In this document: positions 1 through 7,558 of the stretch, one piece after another
Layout of the letters: each line of letters starts with the position of its first letter
How positions within the stretch are numbered: the first letter of the stretch is position 1
NCBI GenBank assembly: GCA_017656145.1
Contig: JACDOI010000010.1
Span: 1 to 60,650, forward strand
Direction: 5' to 3'
From: Bacillota bacterium
GTDB lineage: Bacteria; Bacillota; Limnochordia; Limnochordales; ZCTH02-B6
DNA length: 60,650 bases
Notes under the pieces: generated by a model
Told to the model about the DNA's origin: nothing
Seen by the model: the letters and a program-made list of their open reading frames with translations, nothing else
Database searches by the model: none
Translations under genes and position numbers: made by a program

Positions 1-110
1 GGCCCCCCCGGCGTGGCGCCCGCCGCCGCGGCGGGGCCGGCGGGCGGGGGCGGGGGGGCCGGCCCCCGCCCCCGGGGGCCCCCCGCTGCGGCTCGCCGCT
101 ACATCACCCA
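1..110. other. Extremely GC-rich low-complexity stretch at the window edge
   Basis: Almost every base from 1 to about 100 is G or C, in long homopolymeric runs with many overlapping inverted repeats, quite unlike the rest of the window. No credible gene or RNA is visible. It may be a strong structured terminator region, but an assembly artefact at a contig end is equally plausible. The sequence returns to normal composition at about 105. Confidence 0.5.
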
Positions 111-121
111 CCATTGTCCAT

Positions 122-151
122 AAACAAAGAAAACCCGCTTCAAAAGCGGGC
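122..151 (-). terminator. Rho-independent terminator after tRNA-Glu
   Basis: Read on the minus strand, an 8-bp stem (GCCCGCTT paired with the 133-140 arm) with a 3-base loop is followed by a T-rich run at 122-132. It starts eight bases beyond the encoded CCA of the minus-strand tRNA-Glu gene, which is where a tRNA transcript would end. Confidence 0.85.
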
Positions 152-158
152 TTTCGCG

Positions 159-234
159 TGGTACCCCCAAGGGGATTCGAACCCCTGTCTCATGGCTGAG
201 AACCATGCATCCTAGGCCGCTAGACGATGGGGGC
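159..234 (-). tRNA. tRNA-Glu (anticodon CTC)
   Basis: The minus strand folds as a 76-base cloverleaf. The acceptor stem pairs GCCCCCA with TGGGGGT, with discriminator A and an encoded CCA (159-161). The anticodon arm is CATGG / CCATG around the loop TTCTCAG, giving anticodon CTC and glutamate. The T arm contains GGTTCGAATCC. It has its own promoter and terminator. A GluRS gene and a tRNA-Gln gene lie within 3 kb. Confidence 0.95.
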
Positions 235-263
235 ACGCACCGGACGGCCTCAGGACAGATTTT

Positions 264-292
264 ATTCTAGCACGGAAGCCGCGCGTTGTAAA
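264..292 (-). promoter_or_regulatory. SigA-type promoter for tRNA-Glu
   Basis: On the minus strand, TTTACA (287-292) and TAGAAT (264-269) are separated by exactly 17 bases. The predicted start lies about 25 bases before the mature tRNA 5' end. Spacing and hexamers fit the vegetative sigma factor. Confidence 0.75.
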
Positions 293-400
293 GCTCCGAT
301 TCTCGCTTCGACGCGAGTGCCGTGCACCCTGCGCCGCGCCCGACCGCCGCGGGGTTTCCGGGGATTGCCGCTCGGGCTTGACAGGACATCGTTGGCGGTT

Positions 401-415
401 GGGGAATGATTCCCC
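401..415. repeat. 15-bp palindrome upstream of speE
   Basis: GGGGAATGATTCCCC is a perfect inverted repeat (6-bp arms, 3-base centre) about 12 bases before the speE ribosome binding site, with a TTGACA hexamer at 378-383. It could be an operator or a short mRNA hairpin. No matching regulator is known to me. Confidence 0.35.
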
Positions 416-436
416 CGGAGAGCAACAAGGAGGGTA

Positions 437-1333
437 ATGCAGTTGGAGCTGTGGCTGAGAGAGACCGAGTCTGACGACTTGCACATCAACGTGCGGGTCA
501 GCCGCGTCCTGCACCAAGAGCGCAGCCCATACCAGGACATCGCGATCGTGGACACCCCCGGCCTTGGAAGAGCGCTGGTCTTGGACGGAATCGTGCAGAC
601 GACTGTCCGGGACGAGTTTTACTATCACGAAATGCTCGCCCACGTTCCGCTGTTCAGCCATCCCTGTCCGCGCCGGGTGCTGGTCGTCGGCGGAGGCGAC
701 GGCGGGACTGTCAGGGAAGTGCTCAAGCACCGGACCGTCCAAGCGGTGGACTTGGTGGAAATCGACGAGCGGGTCATCGATGTTTGCCGCCGCCACCTGC
801 CCGAGCTGAGCCGGGGCCTGCACGATCCGAGGGTCAACATCATCGTGGCCGACGCGCTGGAGTACGTGAAGGACGTAACCGGCCGCTACGACGTGGCGTT
901 GATCGATTCGTCCGACCCGCTCGGACCGGCAGTGGGACTGTTCAACGAGACGTTTTACCGGAACGTATTCCGGGCACTGGCCGACGGCGGCCTCATGGTG
1001 GCCCAAACCGAATCGCCGTTTACCACGCCCGATCTGGTCCGGGACACGTTCGCGGCCGTCGGCCGGGCCTTCGTGGGCGGGGCATACGTCTACCTCAGCC
1101 CCGTGCCCATCTATTCGCTGGGCGAGTGGAGCTTCACCGTCGGCACTAAGGGACCGGATCCCCGCGCGCCGCGGCCTGGCGTTCAGGAACCGCTAGACTT
1201 CCGGACCCGGTATTACACTCCGGACGTGCATCGGGCCGTCTTCGCCCTGCCCCGCTACGTCCAAGAGCTTTTGGGGCTTGTTCCGCCGGGGGAGAATGCC
1301 GGGCGGGGAGAAGAAGAACCACTGGCCCGTTGA
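437..1333 (+). CDS. speE: Spermidine synthase (polyamine aminopropyltransferase)
   Basis: This 298-residue protein transfers the aminopropyl group of decarboxylated S-adenosylmethionine to putrescine (or a related diamine), releasing methylthioadenosine. It has the N-terminal beta region with DEFYYHEM (about 59-66), the nucleotide-binding GGGDGG (85-90) and the LIDSSDP segment carrying the catalytic Asp. Length is normal for bacterial SpeE. The ATG is set by AAGGAGGG, two bases upstream of it. mtnA on the other strand recycles the methylthioadenosine by-product, so the two are metabolically linked although not co-transcribed. The stop codon overlaps the -35 box of the tRNA-Gln promoter. Substrate choice among diamines cannot be read from the sequence. 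Confidence 0.93.
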   Translation: MQLELWLRETESDDLHINVRVSRVLHQERSPYQDIAIVDTPGLGRALVLDGIVQTTVRDEFYYHEMLAHVPLFSHPCPRRVLVVGGGDGGTVREVLKHRTVQAVDLVEIDERVIDVCRRHLPELSRGLHDPRVNIIVADALEYVKDVTGRYDVALIDSSDPLGPAVGLFNETFYRNVFRALADGGLMVAQTESPFTTPDLVRDTFAAVGRAFVGGAYVYLSPVPIYSLGEWSFTVGTKGPDPRAPRPGVQEPLDFRTRYYTPDVHRAVFALPRYVQELLGLVPPGENAGRGEEEPLAR

Positions 1334-1358
1334 TCTCCAGCCGTTCCTGTGGTATGAT
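1330..1358 (+). promoter_or_regulatory. SigA-type promoter for tRNA-Gln
   Basis: TTGATC (1330-1335) and TATGAT (1353-1358) are separated by 17 bases. The tRNA starts 28 bases after the -10 box. The -35 box overlaps the speE stop codon, so the tRNA can be transcribed independently of speE. Confidence 0.75.
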
Positions 1359-1385
1359 AAGGCTTGCGCTGGGCGGCGCGAGCGC

Positions 1386-1459
1386 TGGGAGATGGGGTAA
1401 CGGCAGCCCGCCAGGTTCTGGCCCTGGTAGTCTAGGTTCGAATCCTAGTCTCCCAGCCA
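1386..1459 (+). tRNA. tRNA-Gln (anticodon CTG)
   Basis: A 74-base cloverleaf has acceptor stem TGGGAGA / TCTCCCA, discriminator G and an encoded CCA. The anticodon arm CCAGG / CCTGG encloses TTCTGGC, giving anticodon CTG and glutamine. The T arm contains GGTTCGAATCC. It is followed at once by a strong terminator. Confidence 0.95.
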
Positions 1460-1461
1460 TG

Positions 1462-1495
1462 AAAGAGGACACCTCATATGAGGTGTCCTCTTTTT
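1462..1495 (+). terminator. Perfect 32-bp palindromic terminator after tRNA-Gln
   Basis: Two perfectly complementary 16-base arms (1462-1477 and 1478-1493) centred on CATATG are followed by a T run (1491-1495). It begins two bases past the tRNA CCA end. On the minus strand the same hairpin lies about 60 bases downstream of gltX, so it may end both converging transcripts. Confidence 0.9.
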
Positions 1496-1552
1496 CTATT
1501 TGTGAGAACCCCAGGCATGCCGGCGCAGCATGCCTGGGCCCGGCGGCCAAGA

Positions 1553-3055
1553 TCAACTGTCCGGGGCGGCCGCTTGGGGCGGGCTCGCCTCTACCGCCGC
1601 CTTGGCCATCTCCGCCGCGCGGGTCAGCCGCTGGCACGTGCGGGTTCGCCCCAGAAGAAGGATGACGTCGTGAATGGGCGGGCTCACCGCGGTGCCCGTG
1701 AGGGCCACCCGCGCGGGCTGGATGACGTCGCCCAGCTTCTTGCCGTATTCGTCCGCCAGCCCGCGAAAGATCCGGTCGATGCCGTCCGACTCCCACGGAT
1801 CGAGCTCGATGAGGCGGGCCACAAGCCGGGCCAGAAGGCCGGGAACGTATTCCCGATGCAAAAACCGGCGCACCGCCTTTTCGTCGAACTCAAGGTCGTC
1901 GGTGAAAAAGTACCGGGTCGCCGGCACGATGTCGGCGAGCGTTTTCAGCCGCACTTGCAACGGAGCCATGATGCGTTCGAGCCGCTCCAAAAGCGCCTGA
2001 TCCAGCTCCGCCGGCACGAGCCCGGCCTCGCTCAGCCGTTCGTGGGCCAGCTCCGCCAGCCGGGACAGCGGGGCGTTGCGGATGTAGACGCCGTTCATCC
2101 ACTCAAGCTTCTGCAGATCAAAGATGGCCGCGTGCTTGGAGACCCGATCCAGCGAAAAGTACCGCACGAGCTCGTCCCGGCTGAACAGTTCCGTGCGATC
2201 GTCGTACGACCAACCCAGCAAGGCCAAGTAGTTGACCATGGCCTCCGGCAAAAAGCCTTGCTCCCGGTAGTGGCCGACGGACACCGCGCCGTGCCGCTTG
2301 CTCAGGCGGGTTCGATCGGTCCCGAGGATGAGCGGCACGTGGGCGAACTCGGGCAGCTCCCAGCCGAAAGCTTGGTACAGCTGAATTTGCCGGGCGGTGT
2401 TGGTCAGGTGATCCTCCCCGCGGATCACATGGGTGATCCCCATCAGGTGGTCGTCCACCACGACCGCGAAATTGTACGTCGGCCACCCGTCGGACTTCAT
2501 GATGACCAAATCGTCCAGGAGCTTGTTTTCAAACGCCACCTCGCCCCGAATGCGGTCGTGGAACCGAACCTCGCCTTCGTCCGGCGACAAGAACCGCACC
2601 ACCGCCGGACGCTCCCTGGCGAGCCGCTCCCGCTCGGCGTCGGACAAGTGCAAGCACCGCCGATCGTACATGGGCGCCTCGCCCGCAGCGAACCGCTCCG
2701 CCCGGCGGGATTTGAGCTCCTCCGGCGTGCAATAGCACCGGTACGCCTTGCCTTCTGCCAGAAGCTGCTCGGCGTAGCTCCGGTAAATCTCCAAACGCTC
2801 GCTCTGCATATAAGGGCCGCAAGGCCCCCCGACGCCCGGACCCTCGTCCCAATCGATGCCAAGCCACCGGAGCGCGTCGATAATGGCCCGGGTCGATTCG
2901 TCGGTGGACCGAACAAGGTCCGTGTCCTCAATCCGCAGCACGAATTTCCCGCCATGGTGGCGCGCAAACAGCCAGTTGAACAACGCCGTGCGGGCCCCAC
3001 CGACATGAAGGTACCCGGTGGGACTGGGCGCATAGCGGGTCCGCACATCCTTCAC
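1553..3055 (-). CDS. gltX: Glutamyl-tRNA synthetase (possibly non-discriminating)
   Basis: This 500-residue class I synthetase charges tRNA-Glu. The HIGH-type motif GYLHVGG is at 14-20 and the KMSKS-type motif RLSKR at 250-254. A zinc site C107-x-C109 with C134-x-H136 matches the Cys-x-Cys...Cys-x-His pattern of bacterial GluRS. A C-terminal anticodon-binding helical domain follows. It starts at a GTG that overlaps the mtnA stop by four bases (GTGA), indicating translational coupling. No GlnRS is seen, and in many Bacillota GluRS also charges tRNA-Gln for later amidation by GatCAB. The tRNA-Glu and tRNA-Gln genes close by are consistent with that but do not prove it. Confidence 0.95.
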   Translation of the reverse strand: MKDVRTRYAPSPTGYLHVGGARTALFNWLFARHHGGKFVLRIEDTDLVRSTDESTRAIIDALRWLGIDWDEGPGVGGPCGPYMQSERLEIYRSYAEQLLAEGKAYRCYCTPEELKSRRAERFAAGEAPMYDRRCLHLSDAERERLARERPAVVRFLSPDEGEVRFHDRIRGEVAFENKLLDDLVIMKSDGWPTYNFAVVVDDHLMGITHVIRGEDHLTNTARQIQLYQAFGWELPEFAHVPLILGTDRTRLSKRHGAVSVGHYREQGFLPEAMVNYLALLGWSYDDRTELFSRDELVRYFSLDRVSKHAAIFDLQKLEWMNGVYIRNAPLSRLAELAHERLSEAGLVPAELDQALLERLERIMAPLQVRLKTLADIVPATRYFFTDDLEFDEKAVRRFLHREYVPGLLARLVARLIELDPWESDGIDRIFRGLADEYGKKLGDVIQPARVALTGTAVSPPIHDVILLLGRTRTCQRLTRAAEMAKAAVEASPPQAAAPDS

Positions 3056-4137
3056 GCGATATCCGCTCCTTGCTCGTCTAGACGGTTCACAAGCCGCGCC
3101 AAGCCCTCTTCGTAGGGCGGGCGCACTACCCCGTGTTCAGTGATGATGGCGGTGACGTAACGGGCGGGGGTAACGTCGAAGGCCGGGTTGAGCACATCGA
3201 CGCCCTCCGGCGCGATGGGCTGCCCCGCGATGTGGGTGACCTCGCTCGCGGCCCGTTCCTCGATGGGCACTTGTCCGCCGTGCTCCAGACTTAAATCCAG
3301 CGTGGACACGGGCGCCGCCACATAGAACGGGATTCCGTGCTCCCGGGCGAGGATGGCCAAACCGTAGGTGCCGATCTTGTTGACCACATCGCCGTTGGCG
3401 GTGATGCGGTCCGCACCCACGATGACGCTGCGGACAAGTCCCCGGTGCATGACGTGCGCCGCCATGTTGTCGGTGATGAGGGTAACCGGGATGTCTTCCT
3501 GGAGAAGCTCCCAGGCGGTGAGCCGGGCTCCTTGCAAAAACGGCCGCGTCTCGCAGGCGTACACCCGCAGCGGGGTGCCCCGGGACCACGCAGCCCGGAT
3601 GACTCCCAGCGCCGTCCCGTAATCCACCGTCGCCAAGGCACCGGTGTTGCAGTGGGTCATCACGCCGCCGGGTTCAACCAGCGCCGCCCCGTGGGCCCCG
3701 ATTTTCCGGCACGTCGCCGCGTCCTCGGCCGCGATCGCGTGGGCCTCCTCCAGGAGCCGGTCCGCCAGGGCAGCGGGACTCATGTGCGGACAGGCGTCGA
3801 TCACCCGCATCATGCGGTCGACGGCCCACGACAAGTTGACCGCGGTCGGCCGGGCCGACCGCAATCGCCCCGCGATGCGGGCCATCTCGGCCCGGAAGTC
3901 ATCGGCGCCCTCGGCTGCCTCCCGGGCGCCCAGGACGATGCCGTACGCGGCCGCAGCCCCGATGGCCGGCGCACCTCGCACCACCATGGACCGGATGGCG
4001 GCCGCCACCTCCTCGGCGGTGCGACATGTGACGGTTTCAAACTCGCGCGGCAATCGGCGCTGATCGATCAAGTGCAGCGCCCCGTCCTCCCACGCGAGCG
4101 TGCGCACCGGTTTGCGGCCGGAGACCGGCTGGTTCAT
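3052..4137 (-). CDS. mtnA: S-methyl-5-thioribose-1-phosphate isomerase
   Basis: This 361-residue methionine-salvage enzyme converts methylthioribose-1-phosphate to methylthioribulose-1-phosphate. Family hallmarks are RGAPAIG (54-60), the catalytic Cys163 in HCNTGALAT and Asp243 in GADRI, followed by NGDVVNKIGTYG. Length is typical. A GGGAGGGAG ribosome binding site sits 5-10 bases before the ATG. It lies 75 bases downstream of the DUF4387 gene and overlaps gltX by four bases. The rest of the salvage pathway is not in this window. The eIF2B-like paralogues of this family are unlikely because both catalytic residues are present. Confidence 0.95.
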   Translation of the reverse strand: MNQPVSGRKPVRTLAWEDGALHLIDQRRLPREFETVTCRTAEEVAAAIRSMVVRGAPAIGAAAAYGIVLGAREAAEGADDFRAEMARIAGRLRSARPTAVNLSWAVDRMMRVIDACPHMSPAALADRLLEEAHAIAAEDAATCRKIGAHGAALVEPGGVMTHCNTGALATVDYGTALGVIRAAWSRGTPLRVYACETRPFLQGARLTAWELLQEDIPVTLITDNMAAHVMHRGLVRSVIVGADRITANGDVVNKIGTYGLAILAREHGIPFYVAAPVSTLDLSLEHGGQVPIEERAASEVTHIAGQPIAPEGVDVLNPAFDVTPARYVTAIITEHGVVRPPYEEGLARLVNRLDEQGADIA

Positions 4138-4212
4138 CGACGCTCCCTCCCTCCCGGACTAGTGTAACCGAACCCGGTCAGGGACGGAAGCGCCTTTCGC
4201 CGCTGCGACCGG

Positions 4213-4554
4213 TCAAGCGGCTGCCTTGGGCTTGACTGTGACGGCCCGCACTTCCAGTTCCAAAAGCGGCGCGTACATTTGGCTTCCCATCACGTCGGTC
4301 TCGCCCGGACTGCCGCTGGGCCGGGACCGGCGAATGGTGAACTTGATGGCCCGCGCGGGGTCGAAGGCCACAAACCGCACCAGTCGCTCAGGACCGATGC
4401 CATACAGCCGGCATACCCGTTCCGGGGTCAGCTCGCCGCTGTTTTTGACCTGCCGGTATACCTCATCGTCCCGGAAGATGACGTCGAACGTTATGCAGTC
4501 GGGGCCGGCGTTTTTGCTGCGGATGGTCGATGCTAGCTCACAAAGGCGCGCCAT
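4213..4554 (-). CDS. DUF4387 family protein, probable partner of the AtuA-family protein
   Basis: This small (113-residue) protein is recognised from its conserved opening LCELASTIRSKNAGP and the following ITFDVIFRD segment. The family has no assigned reaction that I know. It is regularly encoded beside, or fused to, AtuA/DUF1446 proteins, as here, where it follows the AtuA-family gene after about 70 bases. The start at 4554 is chosen because AGGAGGG lies nine bases upstream; a longer reading frame to 4596 lacks such a site. No signal peptide or membrane segment is present, so it is probably cytoplasmic. It is likely controlled by the same c-di-AMP riboswitch as its neighbour. Confidence 0.8.
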   Translation of the reverse strand: MARLCELASTIRSKNAGPDCITFDVIFRDDEVYRQVKNSGELTPERVCRLYGIGPERLVRFVAFDPARAIKFTIRRSRPSGSPGETDVMGSQMYAPLLELEVRAVTVKPKAAA

Positions 4555-4626
4555 GTATCTTTTCCCTCCTGATTCCGCCGGTCCGGGTTCCCGCAACCGG
4601 GCCGCCCGGCTCGGATTCGATCCGGG

Positions 4627-6045
4627 TTAAAGCTCCTCGAACTCCATGCGGAACAGCTCCAATGGGCTGTCAACCTCGATGACATGGTTCAGCGTCCACT
4701 CATAGGCGGCCCGGGCCGGCAAAACCTCATCGCTCAAAAACGCGGCCGCCCCGGCGGTCCCCTTGAGTCCCGGAATGCGGGCGTACATGAAGTTTCGCCC
4801 CGCGAGGTTGGCAAGCTCCACCGCCTCAGCCCGAGTAGGCGCCACGGCTTCCACGACCACGCACACTTCGTGGCCGCGGATCTCTTTGACGGGCTCAAGC
4901 TCGCCCATGACGCCGTTTTTTCCGTATACGTGGTAATGGACCTGGAAACCGGGTCGGTTGAACCGTTCGCCGGCCTTTTTCTGGGACCAGGCGATGCAAT
5001 CGTCGATGCGGGTGATGATGTGGGGGTCCCGGATTCCGACGATCATCAGCGCCCGCTCACCGACTTTGCCTGCCCCCTCCAACTTGACCGCGTATCGCGG
5101 CACAGCTACCCACCGGGAGCCCCGGGCCCGGGTCCGCCGCTCGTCCACCGCCTCGTAGACGCACTGGCTCATGTCCACATAGCCGCCGGGCAAGTATTCC
5201 CGGAAAGGATCGGACCGCTCGTACATGGCGTGAGAGGCCACCGAGGCCGGAGTGCACCGCTGGTAGCTGCTCATGGGTTCAAGGACGATGCCGTCCCTGT
5301 CGACCGTGCCCAGAATGCTTTCCTTGCCTGCGAACGGTTCGGCGCAAAAAGAGGCGCACTCCAGCAGCTTGCCCGCGTAGTAGGCGATGTCCCGGGAATG
5401 GCCATGAAGAAGCAGGGGCGCCGCGAACAGCGCGGGGTCGCACGAGCGGCCCGCGATGACCACGTCCGCCCCTTGTTTTAAGGCAGCTAGGATCGGCTCG
5501 ACGCCCATGACCGCCACCGCGTGGCCCGTGCGCCGCAAGTCTTCTTCAGTCAACGGCCCGCGGCCGTCGAGGCCCTGGGTCCACGCTCCCTGCCGCAGCC
5601 GCCGGGCGAGAACGTCCAGGTCCTGGTCGCTGAAGATCTTGGCCATGCGGAAACCGCTGATGCCGTGCCGTCTCGCCAGGTCCCGGATCATGGCCGCAAA
5701 TTCCCGCACGCCCCGGTCGGTGCCGGTATCCGACGCCGAACCGATGATCATGGGGATCCCCGCGCGGCGGCTCGCGGTGAAGATGAGTTCCAAGTCATGT
5801 TCTTGCCAAGTCCGGGGACTGGCCGGTTCGTCGGCCCCTAAGGGATGGGGACCGATGTCGCAGCTGCCTGAGTCGGCGACGATCGCGTCCGGCTGACGCT
5901 TCACTCCCGCCCAAAAGCTTGCTTCCTCGATTGGCGTGAACCCGAGATGGCCGGTGGGGCTCAGGAGTTTGAATACATCCGTTTCCGCGGTCCTCGGCCG
6001 GTGCGCTGCCGTTCGAGGTCTTGACGCCAACTCGGTTTCCGGCAT
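4627..6045 (-). CDS. AtuA-family (DUF1446) protein, acyclic terpene utilization type
   Basis: This 472-residue protein of the AtuA/DUF1446 family has the conserved core GVEPILAALKQGADVVIAGR followed by SCDPALF, an N-terminal ADSGSCDIGP block and SASDTGTDRG. In pseudomonads AtuA belongs to citronellol/geraniol degradation, but its reaction is not established and many homologues sit in unrelated settings. The ATG at 6045 is chosen because GGGAGGTG lies just upstream. The 5' leader carries a promoter, a ydaO-type riboswitch and an intrinsic terminator. With DUF4387 it probably forms a two-subunit enzyme or transferase. A terpene role is not supported, since no other terpene genes are present. 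Confidence 0.85.
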   Translation of the reverse strand: MPETELASRPRTAAHRPRTAETDVFKLLSPTGHLGFTPIEEASFWAGVKRQPDAIVADSGSCDIGPHPLGADEPASPRTWQEHDLELIFTASRRAGIPMIIGSASDTGTDRGVREFAAMIRDLARRHGISGFRMAKIFSDQDLDVLARRLRQGAWTQGLDGRGPLTEEDLRRTGHAVAVMGVEPILAALKQGADVVIAGRSCDPALFAAPLLLHGHSRDIAYYAGKLLECASFCAEPFAGKESILGTVDRDGIVLEPMSSYQRCTPASVASHAMYERSDPFREYLPGGYVDMSQCVYEAVDERRTRARGSRWVAVPRYAVKLEGAGKVGERALMIVGIRDPHIITRIDDCIAWSQKKAGERFNRPGFQVHYHVYGKNGVMGELEPVKEIRGHEVCVVVEAVAPTRAEAVELANLAGRNFMYARIPGLKGTAGAAAFLSDEVLPARAAYEWTLNHVIEVDSPLELFRMEFEEL

Positions 6046-6092
6046 CGCCACACCTCCCACCCGGCGGCCCGTTCCCGGCACCCGCCGGCCGC

Positions 6093-6147
6093 AAAAAACA
6101 AACGGCGGGCGGTGCCGCGCCGGCAGGCGCCGCGGTCCGCACGCCGT
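6093..6147 (-). terminator. Riboswitch-linked intrinsic terminator before the AtuA-family gene
   Basis: On the minus strand the arm ACGGCGTGCGG pairs, with one mismatch, with CCGCCCGCCGT. A smaller hairpin is nested inside, and TTTGTTTTTT (6093-6102) follows. The 5' arm abuts the 3' end of the ydaO aptamer and the T run is about 48 bases before the start codon. This is the layout of a transcription-attenuating expression platform. Confidence 0.75.
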
Positions 6148-6322
6148 CTTCCACGCTGACGAGGTTAGCTAGCGGGTTCGGGCCGAAAACGTGGCCCTAC
6201 CTGGCTCGACCAGGATTCACCCTCCGTTCCGGGCCGACTAGAGCTCCGGTTGCCACCGTTCCGGTACCCGGAACGACCGTTGGGTCCCCCGTTTTTGCCG
6301 TTCTAGGCAAAATTAAGCGCTC
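6148..6322 (-). promoter_or_regulatory. c-di-AMP riboswitch (ydaO/yuaA class) controlling AtuA-DUF4387
   Basis: The minus strand contains the ydaO aptamer signatures in order: GCGCTTAAT, GGGGGACCCAACGG, GAGGGTGAATCC, GGCCCGAACCCGCTAGC and TAACCTCGTCAGCGTGG. The last block closes a P1-type stem with the first. Known members bind c-di-AMP and usually switch genes off when it is abundant; typical targets are potassium transport, osmolytes and wall hydrolases. The adjoining terminator suggests transcriptional control. An AtuA/DUF4387 operon is not a target I know of. Assignment is by motif order and not by a covariance search. Confidence 0.92.
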
Positions 6323-6364
6323 TTCGTGCCCAATCACTCTGTCGTATGAAATTTTCTCACTCTT

Positions 6365-6393
6365 ACGGTAACCCATCAGCCGAGGTTTGTCAA
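6365..6393 (-). promoter_or_regulatory. Promoter for the AtuA riboswitch transcript
   Basis: On the minus strand a perfect TTGACA (6388-6393) is 17 bases from TACCGT (6365-6370), a poor -10 box. Transcription would start about 35-40 bases before the riboswitch aptamer. Confidence 0.55.
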
Positions 6394-6433
6394 CCCCGGA
6401 AATCGTCGGTTTTCGCGGGCAGCCGCCCGGATG

Positions 6434-6634
6434 CTACATGATGATGGAGCAATACGCCTCGACTTCGTCATCCGGCGCACCGCGCAAGTATTTTTCCAGC
6501 TGGGTCACGGTAGCACCGGTCACCCGTTCCAGCCCGCCGTCCAAGGCCCGCCGGCAGACAGCGAGGCTCGCGTACGACTCGGGATGTTCCTGGATGAAGC
6601 GGAGGATCTGCGCGATTCCTTCTTCGCGGTCCAA
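6434..6634 (-). CDS. Orphan 66-residue protein in a c-di-AMP riboswitch operon
   Basis: I do not recognise a family. The reading frame starts with TTG preceded by a perfect AAGGAGGT nine bases upstream, which strongly supports translation. The protein is mostly helical in character and acidic, with no signal peptide or membrane segment. It has two cysteines, one near residue 26 and one near the C-terminus (AYCSIIM). The central GLERVTGATVTQLEKYL segment has a turn-helix look but is not a clear DNA-binding motif. It follows the peptidase C26 gene on the same strand after about 120 bases and precedes the promoter of the AtuA unit. It is therefore probably co-transcribed with the C26 gene. Confidence 0.7.
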   Translation of the reverse strand: MDREEGIAQILRFIQEHPESYASLAVCRRALDGGLERVTGATVTQLEKYLRGAPDDEVEAYCSIIM

Positions 6635-6757
6635 CGGGTTTCGACCTCCTTAAGGCGCTATTGTGCACCCGGAAGCCGACCCTATTCGCTCGGAATTTCG
6701 CCTGGCAAACCGGTTTTTCCCGCAGCTGCCGGGCCGTTCCCTTGGCCTTTGCCGCTT

Positions 6758-7558
6758 CTAAACAGGCGCTCCGGAAATGACCGGAGCAAGCCGCCGGCGC
6801 CGAGCCCGGCTCGTGCGGCAAGCTTCGACGAACGCGTCAAACAGCCTCCGCCACTCGGGCACCGCGTCCATCAACAGCTCGGGGTGAAACTGAACGCCCA
6901 CGACAAACCGGTGGGTCCGGCTCTCCACCGCCTCCGGGATGCCGTCGTCGGCCCGGGCGCTGATGACGAACGGAGGCGCGACCCGCTCCGCGGCCTGGCG
7001 GTGCAGGCTGTTGACGCCGATAGTCGTCTGGCCGAGGATCCGGTGCAAGAGGGTTCCAGGCGCAATCCGGATTTCGTGGACGACCCGGCGGCCGACCGGG
7101 GGGGCGTCGCAGAAGTGGTCCCGGGCGCCAGGGACCCTCCGGTCGATGCGCGAGAAGCAGCGACCCCCGCCGATGCGCACAATCATTTGGTGGCCCCGGC
7201 AAATGCCCAGCACCGGCGCGTCCTCGGCCAGCGCGGCCCGAAGGAGCGCCGCCTCGAAACGGAACCGCCGAGGCGCCAGCGTTTTCAGATCCGGCAGGTT
7301 CGGGCGGCCCAGGTGACGGCGCCGCATGTGCCCGCCGCCGGACAAGACGAGCCCGTCAAGCATGCGGACGTACTGCTGCGCGCTGGCTTCGCCGCCGGTT
7401 GGGGGAAGAAGGACAGGCACGGCGCCTGCCCGCTCCAGCGCCCGGCTGTACGCGGTGTCGATGAAGCTGAGGGATACGCGGGGTCTCAGAGACTCGGAGT
7501 CTCGACCGCTGTCAAAATCGGTGGTGATGCCGACCAGGGGCGCGTCGCCCGTGTGCAT
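6758..7558 (-). CDS. Peptidase C26 / gamma-glutamyl-gamma-aminobutyrate hydrolase family protein
   Basis: This 266-residue class I glutamine-amidotransferase-like hydrolase resembles PuuD. The nucleophile is Cys120 in GICRGHQ, and the catalytic pair is His225 and Glu227 in FHPE. VNSLHRQA (182-189) and the LSGGG loop (72-76) are typical. Relatives cleave gamma-glutamyl amides such as gamma-glutamyl-GABA or folate polyglutamates; the substrate here is not known. The ATG at 7558 has a weak GGGAG about 12 bases upstream, lying in the loop of a hairpin formed by GCGGGCG and CGCCCGC. The upstream c-di-AMP riboswitch has no T-run terminator, so control may be translational. Confidence 0.88.
   Translation of the reverse strand: MHTGDAPLVGITTDFDSGRDSESLRPRVSLSFIDTAYSRALERAGAVPVLLPPTGGEASAQQYVRMLDGLVLSGGGHMRRRHLGRPNLPDLKTLAPRRFRFEAALLRAALAEDAPVLGICRGHQMIVRIGGGRCFSRIDRRVPGARDHFCDAPPVGRRVVHEIRIAPGTLLHRILGQTTIGVNSLHRQAAERVAPPFVISARADDGIPEAVESRTHRFVVGVQFHPELLMDAVPEWRRLFDAFVEACRTSRARRRRLAPVISGAPV

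Noticed and set aside
1478-3115. A 545-codon plus-strand frame over gltX.
   Set aside because: Compositional shadow of gltX, which has every GluRS motif on the other strand.
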